Assembly (NCBI GenBank): GCA_934446095.1
Contig: CAKSDR010000006.1
Span: 1 to 49,335 of the forward strand
Length of the DNA: 49,335 nt
From: an uncultured Eubacteriales bacterium
Lineage (GTDB): Bacteria; Bacillota; Clostridia; Oscillospirales; CAG-382
Direction: 5' to 3'
Position numbers and translations under genes: made by a program. The notes beneath the pieces were generated by a model. That model was not told the DNA's origin, ran no database searches, and saw only the letters and a list, made by a program, of their open reading frames with translations. Positions 16,301-23,420 of the stretch are shown here, one piece after another; within the stretch, counting starts at the first letter, position 1, and every line of letters begins with the position of its first letter.

Positions 16301-18565
16301 GATCTCTGCGTTGAGGAAAACTTTACCAAAACAACCTCCGACGGAATTACGTACCATACAAAGAGTACCCTGCGAATCGATAATCCGACTGTGGAAATGA
16401 ACGGATGGACTTTCAGATGCGAGGTTATGTTCGGAGAGAACAGTACTGTTAACCGCAAGTATTTTGATCTGACGGTTCGCACCGAGTGTCAGCAGAACGG
16501 TCATGATTGGCTGGCAGCTACCTGCACCGAGCCCGAAACATGTTCAAGGTGTAAGGCCACGAGGGGCGAAACGATTCCTCATACCGGCGGCAAGGCAACT
16601 TGTATTACCCACGCAATCTGTGAGGTCTGCGGCAACGAGTACGGCAACTTTGACCCGGCAACGCACCCTGACGACGCAACGGACGTTTGGAATGTCGAGG
16701 ACTGGAACGATGACGCAGGACACGAAAGCAAATGGAGCTGCTGCGGCAAACCGAAATATCCTTACGAATACCACAAGTGGGAGGAGGGTATATGTACTGT
16801 CTGTGGCTGCATATGCGAGCATCCGCTCCGTTCTGAAGCAAACTGCCACGAACGCGCATGGTGTCATGTCTGCCACATAGAGTATGGTCAGATTGACCCG
16901 AACAACCACGACTTGTCACTCGGCACAACAACGCGCGACCAAAAAGATCCCACCTGTACTGAGGAAGGTTATACCGGCGACATTGTTTGTTGGGAGTGCC
17001 TCGAAGTTATAACATACGGTAATGTGATTCCTGCAAAAGGTCACAGCGACAGTTGGCCGGCAACCTGCAGAGAATCAGCATACTGCTCTGTATGCAAACA
17101 GTGGTTCGGCGATGTAGATCCGGATAATCACGCAGAACCGTGGTCGGCATATTATTTAAAAAACGAAACATGTCACGAGGAACACTGGAACTGTTGCGAC
17201 AAGGTAACGACAAACCCGCACGATTTTGACGAAGAAGGCGTATGCAGGGTCTGCAAGTACGGATGCAAAAACCATCACGGCGGCATTGCAACCTGTATGG
17301 AGCCTGCAATCTGCGAAAATTGCGGAGAGTACTACGGAGATAAAGATCTTGACAACCATGCGTTTGTTTACTATAGTTCGAACGAAGATAACACACATAC
17401 CGAAATATGTAAATGCGGAAAGATCATTTCCGGACCCGAGATGCACAAATGGGAGTCCGGCACCTGCACGGTATGCTATACCACTCACTATGATCACACG
17501 GAATCTGATTGGATAGTAGAATCGCTGCCTTCTTTCGGAACGGGAGGCTATCGTTATAAAGAATGCACGGTATGCAACATGCTTCTTTTGGGCGAAACGC
17601 TTGAGGCGCTCGGTTTTGATACGATCGCTGTCAGACATAACTGCGCATTCGGAAACGATCTTTCAATGATGTACGCTGTTTTAAAGTCGGACCTTGCGGG
17701 ATGCACGGATATTTGCCTTATTGTTGAAAAGGAAAAGTATATCGGCGATACACTTGTCGGAAGTGTATCGGCAACACTTGTCCCCGATGAGTATACCATA
17801 GATGGTAAAGTATATTATCGTTTTGATTACCGCGGAGTTGCCGCAAAGGAAATCGGCGACACGCTGACGGCAAAACTTGAGTTTGTCCGCGACGGAATCA
17901 AATACAGCGGAACAGTTGATACTTATAGCCTTAAGGCGTATGCGACGGAACTGCTTTCCACATCAGATAATGAATCTTTCAAAACACTTCTTGTAGACCT
18001 TCTCAACTACGGTGCCGCGGCGCAGAGTTACTTTGGTTACAGAACCGATGCACTGGTAAATGCCGGCCTTTCCGACGAACAGAGAGATCTTGCAACAAAG
18101 ACTTACAATGTTTTGACATATAACGAGTCAGGCAGCGACGGAACAGAATATACTGCTTCAATTGCGAAAAAGAATATTCTTTTCGGCAACCGAATACAAC
18201 TGCTCGTTGCGACAAACTTCGGAAAAAACAGCGACCTTGACGGAGTGTCTTTGAGAATCAGATATATAAATCGTCTGGGACAGGAAGAAGAAAAATTCGT
18301 AGACGGCAAAGATTTTGTCTACAGAGAAGATGTTGCAGGATATACTGCATATTTTGACGGACTTAATGCTTCTGAATTCCGCACCGAACTTGAACTTACG
18401 TTGGTAAAGGACGGAGCAGACATCAGCGGAACCGTTCGCTACGGTTTTGACACTTACGCCAAAAACCGCCTCGAAAAATCCAAAGACGAAAACTTCAAGG
18501 CGCTCATTGAAAAGACGCTAATATATTCCGACAGCGCCAAAACTTATTTTTATAAATCAAACTAA
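13394..18565 (+). CDS. Giant secreted multidomain protein: beta-helix-like region, Ig-like region, Cys/His-rich repeats, duplicated C-terminal domain
   Basis: A 1723-residue exported protein. Residues 1-30 are a signal peptide (basic start, long hydrophobic core, NVSAAATS cleavage region). Next come: a carbohydrate-binding-like opening (SYDLWVAGTRVT, NTLTLNGF) leading into about 550 residues of short repeated strands rich in glycine and asparagine, suggestive of a beta-helix; about four Ig-like modules (residues about 640-1030, recurring 'TFRCE' and 'YRCVV' strands); a Cys/His-rich block (about 1030-1400) with about ten CxxC pairs and recurring HxW and NH motifs; and a C-terminal domain present twice (about 1410-1560 and 1575-1723). 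I see no LPXTG motif, SLH or dockerin domain, so how it stays at the surface is unclear. The domain style is common in large gut-Clostridia surface proteins. A metal-binding or disulfide role for the cysteines is inferred. Confidence 0.85.
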   Translation: MKKRFIFVIASIIIVMVATVTLFAVNVSAAATSYDLWVAGTRVTSEKLSGSGWKYEPDTNTLTLNGFISDTNDLARFMQYDADNKVYYYAFIYVKDTNKKAMNLNIKLEGKESTIGDPYFSGHPAESISGKDAYDAFYGIYNPYGNVTITGSAKLNVYTNRRGISASRLTVDGCTGRIMMGAYTNCIDVQNLVVKGGSKINAYCGYGGGLMYNAPIHAFKSINIYDTSEVYAEIERKNDTDDYGVCGISCDQTINVYGGKLTGMSVVQGKTPKTSAPACAGIQTKVLNVSGGGVVEALVKQGSNKNYIKSTGICYYYAGNGTINVKGSGIIRAGVEKSNPDGSQYLLPDTMNVEDGVAGIYTAISKDGYEKYWEFTAYEREGIYLSKVGNGEYWSYYKNPMLALNYYSDVLNLNNLIVNGSNLNIYSVSGDHKLDPYVENGEIPSITVESGELMLLLTEGRTYNFTNPIEVKSGASLRIYGLGIINGLDVRGGGTVDFMAGTVTGKVQKSVNMIVEGGSINVDYDGQATDAKYVKVWRQEYILGNTGESFGAVTQVSVKNGRLYFRPGIYPIDGRKVYLWMQSPDELESLSVTPNGATSPVTLKGQPGKPLWLTLFQSIETHARTLYVSTRGSSVTIQPFTDAPTAEQMRGYKMTWSYSDDDMNWTTIDNPDCDSECRLTYTIPENESWINRTFRCELRDTATNQQLGVFTAVVHIFNPKLVCLRPFSENKLGTIGVTENTPPPNGLTADITRTKWYVDKGTGTFEELPNATGKEAYSITARENMDGWIYRCVARLSDGYEMTNEISADFKVSVIDRWVKITKQPESQTIKLPATPSISVTAQYAEKYQWQVSKRTYSGEDVPFEDIPGANGYKYTFGTNALDVSKAHYAYRCVVSNDYSEITTDEVTFTLLYDPNFDKWISSCTVVEGNSVLFEADIYPGNPIVATEICWKVLMDGSYIRISDIEELRDLCVEENFTKTTSDGITYHTKSTLRIDNPTVEMNGWTFRCEVMFGENSTVNRKYFDLTVRTECQQNGHDWLAATCTEPETCSRCKATRGETIPHTGGKATCITHAICEVCGNEYGNFDPATHPDDATDVWNVEDWNDDAGHESKWSCCGKPKYPYEYHKWEEGICTVCGCICEHPLRSEANCHERAWCHVCHIEYGQIDPNNHDLSLGTTTRDQKDPTCTEEGYTGDIVCWECLEVITYGNVIPAKGHSDSWPATCRESAYCSVCKQWFGDVDPDNHAEPWSAYYLKNETCHEEHWNCCDKVTTNPHDFDEEGVCRVCKYGCKNHHGGIATCMEPAICENCGEYYGDKDLDNHAFVYYSSNEDNTHTEICKCGKIISGPEMHKWESGTCTVCYTTHYDHTESDWIVESLPSFGTGGYRYKECTVCNMLLLGETLEALGFDTIAVRHNCAFGNDLSMMYAVLKSDLAGCTDICLIVEKEKYIGDTLVGSVSATLVPDEYTIDGKVYYRFDYRGVAAKEIGDTLTAKLEFVRDGIKYSGTVDTYSLKAYATELLSTSDNESFKTLLVDLLNYGAAAQSYFGYRTDALVNAGLSDEQRDLATKTYNVLTYNESGSDGTEYTASIAKKNILFGNRIQLLVATNFGKNSDLDGVSLRIRYINRLGQEEEKFVDGKDFVYREDVAGYTAYFDGLNASEFRTELELTLVKDGADISGTVRYGFDTYAKNRLEKSKDENFKALIEKTLIYSDSAKTYFYKSN

Positions 18566-18585
18566 ACAAAACGGAGGTGAAGAAA

Positions 18586-18687
18586 ATGAAAGAATTTTAT
18601 CAAGAACCCGAAATTACAATCACAAGTTTTGAAACTGCCGATGTCATTACATTGTCGGACGAGGACATCGGAGAATGGGATTTTTAA
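18586..18687 (+). CDS. 33-residue acidic peptide following the giant secreted protein
   Basis: A short gene with a strong Shine-Dalgarno, CGGAGGTG, ending 8 nt before the ATG, and a stop at 18685. It begins 20 nt after the giant gene and ends before a terminator, so it closes the same operon. The peptide opens MKEFYQEPEITITSFETADV and ends in an acidic tail, SDEDIGEWDF; it has two Lys/Arg-type positive charges at most against about ten acids, no signal peptide and no cysteine. Short genes with a similar K-x-Y-x-x-P-E-I start and an ED/AD-VIT-x-SD core seem familiar from gut Clostridia, but I know of no function. It could be a small regulator, a chaperone-like partner or a peptide precursor. 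Confidence 0.75.
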   Translation: MKEFYQEPEITITSFETADVITLSDEDIGEWDF

Positions 18688-18748
18688 ATAAAATGCATAT
18701 AGCATTGAAAATGATTTTCCTTTGTGAAATGTCGGTATAAGAAATATA

Positions 18749-18784
18749 AAAAGCACTCAACGGAAACGCTGAGTGCTTTTTTAC
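18749..18784. terminator. Bidirectional terminator between the giant-protein operon and the methyltransferase pseudogene
   Basis: AAAGCACTCA and CTGAGTGCTTT form a long stem closed by a GAAA tetraloop, with A-run and T-run on either side, so it can serve both converging units. Confidence 0.85.
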
Positions 18785-18803
18785 TGCCGTGCCTGAATTT
18801 TTA

Positions 18804-19410
18804 TTATTTGAATTTGCGCCGTCCCAGATAACGAAATACACTTTTCTTATATACAAGGTATTGATCTCCGAATTCGTCTTTCAGGTAGCGTTCTTCCTGC
18901 AAAATCTGCAAATGAAGCAATATCATTGCAAAAACCGAAAAAACTGCCGTTAAAGGATTGAAATACATCAGCAGTATGCCGGTGTATTGCATATAGAATC
19001 CCAAAATGCAGGATTTCGGCTGCATTTGTAAATTCCGGTTGTTATAAGTTTGGTTTTGTCCTTGTCCGGAATGCCGGCTCTCCAGCTGTCTTTCATGCAA
19101 AGAACAGAAACCAAAAATACCAAGTCGCCTGTCATTCCGATACAAAATCCGGTAAAACGTGCGTTAACTGGCATATAGTTCCAGTCGAATATAATTGACA
19201 ATAACTGCGCGGCAACCCACCGAGCGTCGCGGTGCCCATCATCACTTCTACCGCATGAATTGACTTTTCTTTCCTGCGTCCGATTTGCCGAGTTTGGATA
19301 CCGCGGCGTTTCTGAGCCAGCATTTTAATAAAGTAAAAACTGTAAAATGCAGCCAGCACAATAAGCGCCAAAATTTGATAGCGCAGGTTGTTTTCCAATG
19401 GATATTTCAT
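18804..19410 (-). pseudogene. Frameshifted methyltransferase of the isoprenylcysteine carboxyl methyltransferase/PEMT type
   Basis: Three overlapping minus-strand frames together encode one membrane protein. The first (from ATG 19410) gives MKYPLENNLRYQILALIVLA and runs to GTATL. The second continues with SIIFDWNYMPVNARFTGFCI and reaches the SAM-site segment TGIYKCSRNPAF. The third completes it with LGFYMQYTGILLMYFNPL and the C-terminal EERYLKDEFGDQYLVYKKSV. RNP followed by EExxL and F-G-x-x-Y are marks of this membrane methyltransferase family. The shifts lie near 19205, in a G-run, and near 19010, in a T-run, each by one base. Either the gene is broken or the assembly has homopolymer errors. 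If intact, it would methylate a lipid or prenyl substrate in the membrane. Confidence 0.8.
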
Positions 19411-19613
19411 GAATAGTTTATCCTTTTGCTTGCAAAATTTCAGTTATTGCCGGGCCTGCTGCCGTTTTGCAAAATGCATGCAGTACCAATCCGTGACGAT
19501 ATGAAAAAAATCGGGCGATACGAAGCGAGGATTTTGCAAAGTGTTGCCAAAATTAAAAATTCCGTTTCATGCAAATATGTCGGCACGCGTCGGGCAATAG
19601 TTGTTTATCCTTT

Positions 19614-19895
19614 TTATTCGTATTGATTTTTGCGGAAAAGGGAGCCGATTGCAAGATCTGTCGGCATTCCCAAAGAAATTCCGATTCCGGGATTGTTTTC
19701 AAAGGCTGTGCCGGGAGCGGGTCCGAAACACATGCCAAGACACATTCCCTCGGTTCCGTAATCGCTGTCCTGCTTGTCGTCGTCCTTTTTATTCGCGTTC
19801 TTCGCGGTGATGCGCGCAAAAATGATTATAAGCAGCAGTCCCATGGCTGCCCACGGAGAAGCGGCGCGAATAAATTCCCATAGTTGATTTTTCAT
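19614..19895 (-). CDS. Small membrane protein with a glycine-rich, glycine-zipper-like C-terminal half
   Basis: A 93-residue protein with one clear membrane segment at about residues 15-30 (WAAMGLLLIIIFARI), a charged linker (KNANKKDDDKQDSDYG) and a second, glycine-rich part, MCLGMCFGPAPGTAFENNPG then IGISLGMPTDLAIGSLF. Related gut-Firmicutes proteins carry a more regular glycine pattern there; the prolines here interrupt it, so this copy may be drifting. The function is unknown. The start at 19895 has only a weak GGGGC ahead. It lies upstream of the frameshifted methyltransferase and on the same strand, with about 200 nt between them in which I see nothing supportable. Confidence 0.6.
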   Translation of the reverse strand: MKNQLWEFIRAASPWAAMGLLLIIIFARITAKNANKKDDDKQDSDYGTEGMCLGMCFGPAPGTAFENNPGIGISLGMPTDLAIGSLFRKNQYE

Positions 19896-20003
19896 TTTAT
19901 TGCCCCAAAAATTGTTTTATATATATTCCCATTTATAAGAATGTCAACCGCAGTTTTTGCATTATTTCACTATGTTTTTAGGTAACCTTTCCCCGCTTGA
20001 TTC

Positions 20004-20032
20004 TTGAATTTGACTTTCTTTCGTGATATAAT
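20004..20032 (+). promoter_or_regulatory. SigA-type promoter upstream of the truncated GNAT gene
   Basis: TTGAAT and TATAAT are 17 nt apart. Transcription would start near 20039 and give a leader of about 120 nt before the GAAAGAGG Shine-Dalgarno of the gene at 20163. Confidence 0.65.
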
Positions 20033-20162
20033 AACCTCACAATGTAAGCGAAATTAAAGATTTCATAATATAAGAGTCTGCGCTTTGTTTTTGTGATTAA
20101 CAATTTATACATTGACGGTAAAGCCGCAGTGCTCCGGGAATTAAATAACGAAAGAGGTTTGT

Positions 20163-20318
20163 ATGTTAAATTTTATTTTACCTTCCGGGGAGAATCGGGA
20201 TGACGTGCTGTCTTTTTATGAAGAAATTGAAAAAAACGGCGAAGAATGTATCGGTATCGGAAACTACAAAAATTATGATATTTGGCTTCCGGAATATCGG
20301 ATTCGCTGTGAAAAATAA
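20163..20318 (+). pseudogene. N-terminal fragment of a GNAT acetyltransferase (COG3981-like)
   Basis: A 51-codon frame with a good Shine-Dalgarno (GAAAGAGG) and a promoter upstream. It opens MLNFILPSGENRDDVLSFYE and continues EEIEKNGEECIGIGNYKNYD, which is the usual N-terminus of a group of predicted acetyltransferases (P-S-x-x-x-x-D-x-x-x-F-Y-x-E ... GE-x-C-I-G ... YDxWL). The full-length family has about 170 residues, so the catalytic acetyl-CoA domain is missing; no continuation is found in the other frames before the terminator at 20450. It is therefore read as a truncated gene that may still be transcribed and translated. Confidence 0.75.
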
Positions 20319-20449
20319 AAAGGCGGCATCAGCAGCGGTGAAAAAATTTTCGGAGTATTTTAAGTACAGATAAAAACCGCATATCGTTATAAATAATATT
20401 ATTATAGTAGTATTTGGATAAAAAAGATAAAATTTGCCGAAAATCATAA

Positions 20450-20479
20450 AAAATCCCGCAGATTTGGCTGCGGGATTTT
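20450..20479. terminator. Bidirectional terminator between the GNAT fragment and the XRE gene
   Basis: AAAATCCCGCAG pairs with CTGCGGGATTTT over 12 bp around a 6-nt loop. It lies between converging transcripts. Confidence 0.88.
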
Positions 20480-20563
20480 ACCTTAAAATAAAAATGCCGG
20501 CATTTTTAAGTTGTCGGCTAAAACTAAACTGTGAAATTTTGCAGGTTTTAATTTTTGGGCGGG

Positions 20564-20887
20564 TCAATTTTTTTCGATACAGATATCGATTATATCCCCT
20601 ATAACTTTTAGTTCATGTTCTTCAAGAAGCGACAGTTTCTGACATATAACATCAAACTTTGAGGTAAAGACATCTCCTGTCAGAATATAGTCGGCACTAA
20701 TGTCAAGAACAGCGCATATTTTTATGAGATTTTCAGGTCTTATGGCCTTTTTGCCGAGTTCCAGATTTGAAATCATCTGTGTAGACACGTTCATTTTTTC
20801 GGCAACCTGTTCCTGAGTAAGTTTCTTTTCGCGGCGTCTTTTATAAATGCGTTCGCCCATCTCTTTTAAGATTAATTCGTTGTTCAT
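20564..20887 (-). CDS. XRE-family transcriptional regulator
   Basis: A 107-residue protein with a Cro/C1-type helix-turn-helix: GERIYKRRREKKLTQEQVAE, then STQMISNLELGKKAIRPENL. The C-terminal 35 residues are a short helical tail (FDVICQKLSLLEEHELKVIG), as in small chromosomal XRE regulators that dimerise through that end. GGGTGATATC precedes the ATG. It is a single-gene unit, divergent from a perfect-consensus promoter 87 bp away that leads towards a SLOG-like gene; this neighbouring promoter is the natural candidate target. It could be a remnant of a mobile element regulator, but no integrase or relaxase is present. Confidence 0.9.
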   Translation of the reverse strand: MNNELILKEMGERIYKRRREKKLTQEQVAEKMNVSTQMISNLELGKKAIRPENLIKICAVLDISADYILTGDVFTSKFDVICQKLSLLEEHELKVIGDIIDICIEKN

Positions 20888-20973
20888 GATATCACCCGAT
20901 TTTATAAATATTATACAAATATAATTATATTATCCACGAAAGGGAGGTTTAATCACTCATAGAACAAATTTGA

Positions 20974-21002
20974 TTGACAAAATAAAACTATAGATGTATA
21001 AT
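20974..21002 (+). promoter_or_regulatory. Perfect-consensus SigA promoter with a long untranslated region downstream
   Basis: TTGACA and TATAAT are separated by exactly 17 nt. From the expected start near 21009 to the next gene at 21388 there are about 380 nt with no supportable coding sequence. A small stem AAACCG/CGGTTT occurs near 21120, and a second possible promoter with an extended -10 (TGATATAAT) ends at 21179. The stretch could be an untranslated leader or a small RNA. Confidence 0.7.
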
Positions 21003-21387
21003 ATAGTAAATTAACGGCTGGAATACTTATGCCTGACTGAAATTTTACTGTTTTTATAGGAAATCAGCGGCAGGGGTGCATTGCGAAATATAAAATTTAC
21101 ATTTTATTAAAGAATAAACCGGGCGGTTTACTTTATAATTACTATATAACAGGTATTACTATTTATTATGATATAATTGAACAGCGATATCTTATCGGAC
21201 TTTGAAGATCTTATGCAAAAGTATCAAAATCAAAAGAAAATTTGCGCTTTGTTTTAGGCTATTTTACAAAAATAAAAAAATTTATATTATGTAACTTATT
21301 TTTACAAAATTCTCCATGCTGTTGTAATAATATATTATCAGGATTTTTGGTATATTATTTTATTCATTATAGATAGGGGATGATTTT

Positions 21388-21720
21388 ATAAAAGTAGCGG
21401 TTGTAGGTTCAAGAACATTTGCAAACATCGATATATCATCATACATACCCGCAGAGGCGACTGTAATTGTTTCCGGAGGCGCTATCGGAATAGACCGAAT
21501 TGCGGAAGCTTATGCCGACAGAAAAAAGATGTCAAAGATAATTATAAGACCGAATTATGCAAAGTATGGAAAGTCGGCGCCCCTAGAGAGAAACAAGGAA
21601 ATTGTTGAGATTTGCGACATGGTGGTTGCAATATGGGACGGAAAGTCCAGAGGGACAAGATATACGATAGAATATGCGCGCAAGTGTGACAAAAAAGTTG
21701 TGTTATACGTTGCAAAGTAA
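21388..21720 (+). CDS. SLOG/DUF2493-like nucleotide-binding protein, possible AUA start codon
   Basis: A frame of about 110 codons encoding IKVAVVGSRTFANIDISSYI, then VIVSGGAIGIDRIAEAYADR and VVAIWDGKSRGTRYTIEYAR. The GSRTF opening, the SGGAxGID motif and the WDGxSxGTxxTI segment mark a small Rossmann-like protein of the SLOG/YspA (DUF2493) kind, thought to bind nucleotides or their derivatives. No ATG, GTG or TTG is available at the right place: the AGGGGAT Shine-Dalgarno ends 7 nt before an ATA at 21388, and the next in-frame ATG is 21529, inside the conserved fold. Either AUA is used or an ATG has mutated. The gene is a lone unit after a long leader. Confidence 0.75.
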   Translation: MKVAVVGSRTFANIDISSYIPAEATVIVSGGAIGIDRIAEAYADRKKMSKIIIRPNYAKYGKSAPLERNKEIVEICDMVVAIWDGKSRGTRYTIEYARKCDKKVVLYVAK

Positions 21721-21834
21721 ATTATTTGTGACTTTTTTATAGATTGACAATTCGAGATATTAAAAATTTGAAAAAACGCCTGAAGCAACCTTTATCAAAC
21801 TGAAAAATCCGAAATCCGCAGGCATATTTTCATA

Positions 21835-21888
21835 AAAAAAGACATTTTCTTAAAATCTTTAACGGATTTTTTGAAAATGTCTTTTTTG
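21835..21888. terminator. Terminator between the SLOG gene and the CNNM/CorC gene
   Basis: AAAAGACATTTTC and GAAAATGTCTTTTTT form a long stem around an internal AT-rich loop, with T-runs on either strand. Confidence 0.75.
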
Positions 21889-21924
21889 GTTCTTATTTAT
21901 AAAAGCAAAATTTCTGCGAAAGTT

Positions 21925-23214
21925 TTATTCTTTGCCGTCTTCTTTGTTTTCTTTTTCCGGAGTCACCGTGACCTTAATTTCCAGTGCTCTTCGGTTGTCG
22001 GTTTTGGTAACGACAACATGCAGGTTTTCGTAATCAAATGCATCTCCGGTTTCGGGAATCTTGCCGAGTTCGTTTAATACCCAGCCGCCTATGGTCGAAA
22101 AGTCGTCTGTGCCGTTGGCAAAGCCCAGGGTTTCGGACATGTCTCCGAAAGGAGCTCCGCAGGAAACAATATATGTGTTTTCAGCGACCTTTCTGCAGTC
22201 TTCCGTGACCTCGTCATGCTCGTCCCAAATCTCGCCCACAAGACCTTCAAGTACGTCTTCAAGAGTAACAATTCCAGAGGTTCCGCCGAATTCATCGACA
22301 ACGATTGCCATGTGCACTTTTGAAAGCTGCATTGTCCGCAGAAGTTTCGATATTTTCATTTTTTCGGGAACATATACAACTTTACGAAGGATCAGCGAAA
22401 TATCTTTTTTGCCTTCATATAACATATTGTTGAAATCTTTTTCGTGCAGTATTCCGACAATATTATCTATATTTTCGTGATATACCGGCACCCTTGAAAA
22501 GCGCTGGTTTCTGAAAATTTCGGAAATCTCGTCGGTTCCCGCAGTGTCGGAAACAGATACGATGTCAACCCGCGGAGTAAGTATATCTTCGGCATTTTCA
22601 TCGTTAAATTCGATAGCCGACCGGATAAGTATGCTTTCCTGCTCGTCAATGCTTCCGTCGCTTTCGGCCTCTTCGATAATATTTATAAGTTCTTCTTCAG
22701 TGTAATTTTTGCTTTTGCCTGAGCGAACTATTTTATTTAACAGTTTTTTCCACAGTCCGAACAAAAAGTTTATCGGCAGAAAGACCATGTTCAAAACTTT
22801 GAATACAGGTGCCGACGTCATTGCAATTTTTTCCGGAGAATCGTTTGCAATTGTTTTCGGCGTTATTTCACCAAAGGTCAGAATGAGTAATGTTGTAACC
22901 ACAGTTGCGGCGGTAGCGCCTCCCGGACCCATATAATGCGTAAATATGACCGTGGCAATCGAAGACGCGGCAATATTTACAATGTTGTTGCCTACAAGCA
23001 GCGTTGAAAGAAGAGTGTTGAAATCCTCCATGAGTTCATACGCGGTTTTTGCGTTTTTTGAGTTTTTTCCTCCCTGCGAAAGAGTTTTCAGCCTTGATTT
23101 GCTTGAGGCGGAAAATGACATTTCGCTTGCGGAAAAAAATGCCGAAAGTAAAATAAGAATAAAAATCCATACTATTTTACCTGTTAAATTAAAACTGTTA
23201 CCGTCGCCGTCCAT
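21925..23214 (-). CDS. CNNM/CorC-family membrane protein (HlyC/CorC, DUF21 plus CBS pair)
   Basis: A 429-residue membrane protein. The DUF21 transmembrane domain (residues about 10-185) opens with ILLSAFFSASEMSFSASSKS, the family signature, and includes TFGEITPKTIAND. A CBS-domain pair follows (about 205-325: DILTPRVDIVSV, then VDEFGGTSGIVTLEDVLEGL), and a C-terminal CorC_HlyC domain ends the protein. Family members act as magnesium or other cation exporters or as regulators of ion transport; 'hemolysin' names are historical. The start at 23214 lacks a well-placed Shine-Dalgarno: AAGGATGG lies about 15 nt upstream, and no better in-frame codon is available. It is a single-gene unit convergent with the SLOG gene. 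Confidence 0.92.
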   Translation of the reverse strand: MDGDGNSFNLTGKIVWIFILILLSAFFSASEMSFSASSKSRLKTLSQGGKNSKNAKTAYELMEDFNTLLSTLLVGNNIVNIAASSIATVIFTHYMGPGGATAATVVTTLLILTFGEITPKTIANDSPEKIAMTSAPVFKVLNMVFLPINFLFGLWKKLLNKIVRSGKSKNYTEEELINIIEEAESDGSIDEQESILIRSAIEFNDENAEDILTPRVDIVSVSDTAGTDEISEIFRNQRFSRVPVYHENIDNIVGILHEKDFNNMLYEGKKDISLILRKVVYVPEKMKISKLLRTMQLSKVHMAIVVDEFGGTSGIVTLEDVLEGLVGEIWDEHDEVTEDCRKVAENTYIVSCGAPFGDMSETLGFANGTDDFSTIGGWVLNELGKIPETGDAFDYENLHVVVTKTDNRRALEIKVTVTPEKENKEDGKE

Positions 23215-23420
23215 TTGGAACGAATCACCATCCTTAAACTATATATAAAACTATATTAACACAATACAACGATTTTTTCAACAAAAAAATATTTCATTAA
23301 ATTTCCGGGCGGTTTATGAATATTTGGAGGGTATTCGGGCAAACTTGTAATGAAAAGATTTTCAGATCTTCAACTATTGATTTTTTCAATTTTGTGTGTT
23401 ATTATAATATCGAAAAACAA

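Noticed and set aside
16544..16909. Antisense and alternative frames of 100-160 codons in the Cys/His block of the giant protein
   Set aside because: Cysteine- and histidine-rich codons give long stop-free shadow frames; none has start signals or family motifs.
19426..19626. 66-codon frame on the plus strand antisense to the region between the methyltransferase pseudogene and the small membrane protein
   Set aside because: No start signals and no recognisable sequence; overlaps the small membrane protein on the other strand.
9220..20500. Attachment-site pair flanking the accessory tract
   Set aside because: No second copy of the tRNA-Arg 3' end was found by eye in the tract or at its right edge.
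21183..21257. Short frame from TTG at 21183 to TAG at 21257
   Set aside because: About 25 codons, no Shine-Dalgarno and no recognised homology; not supportable as a gene.
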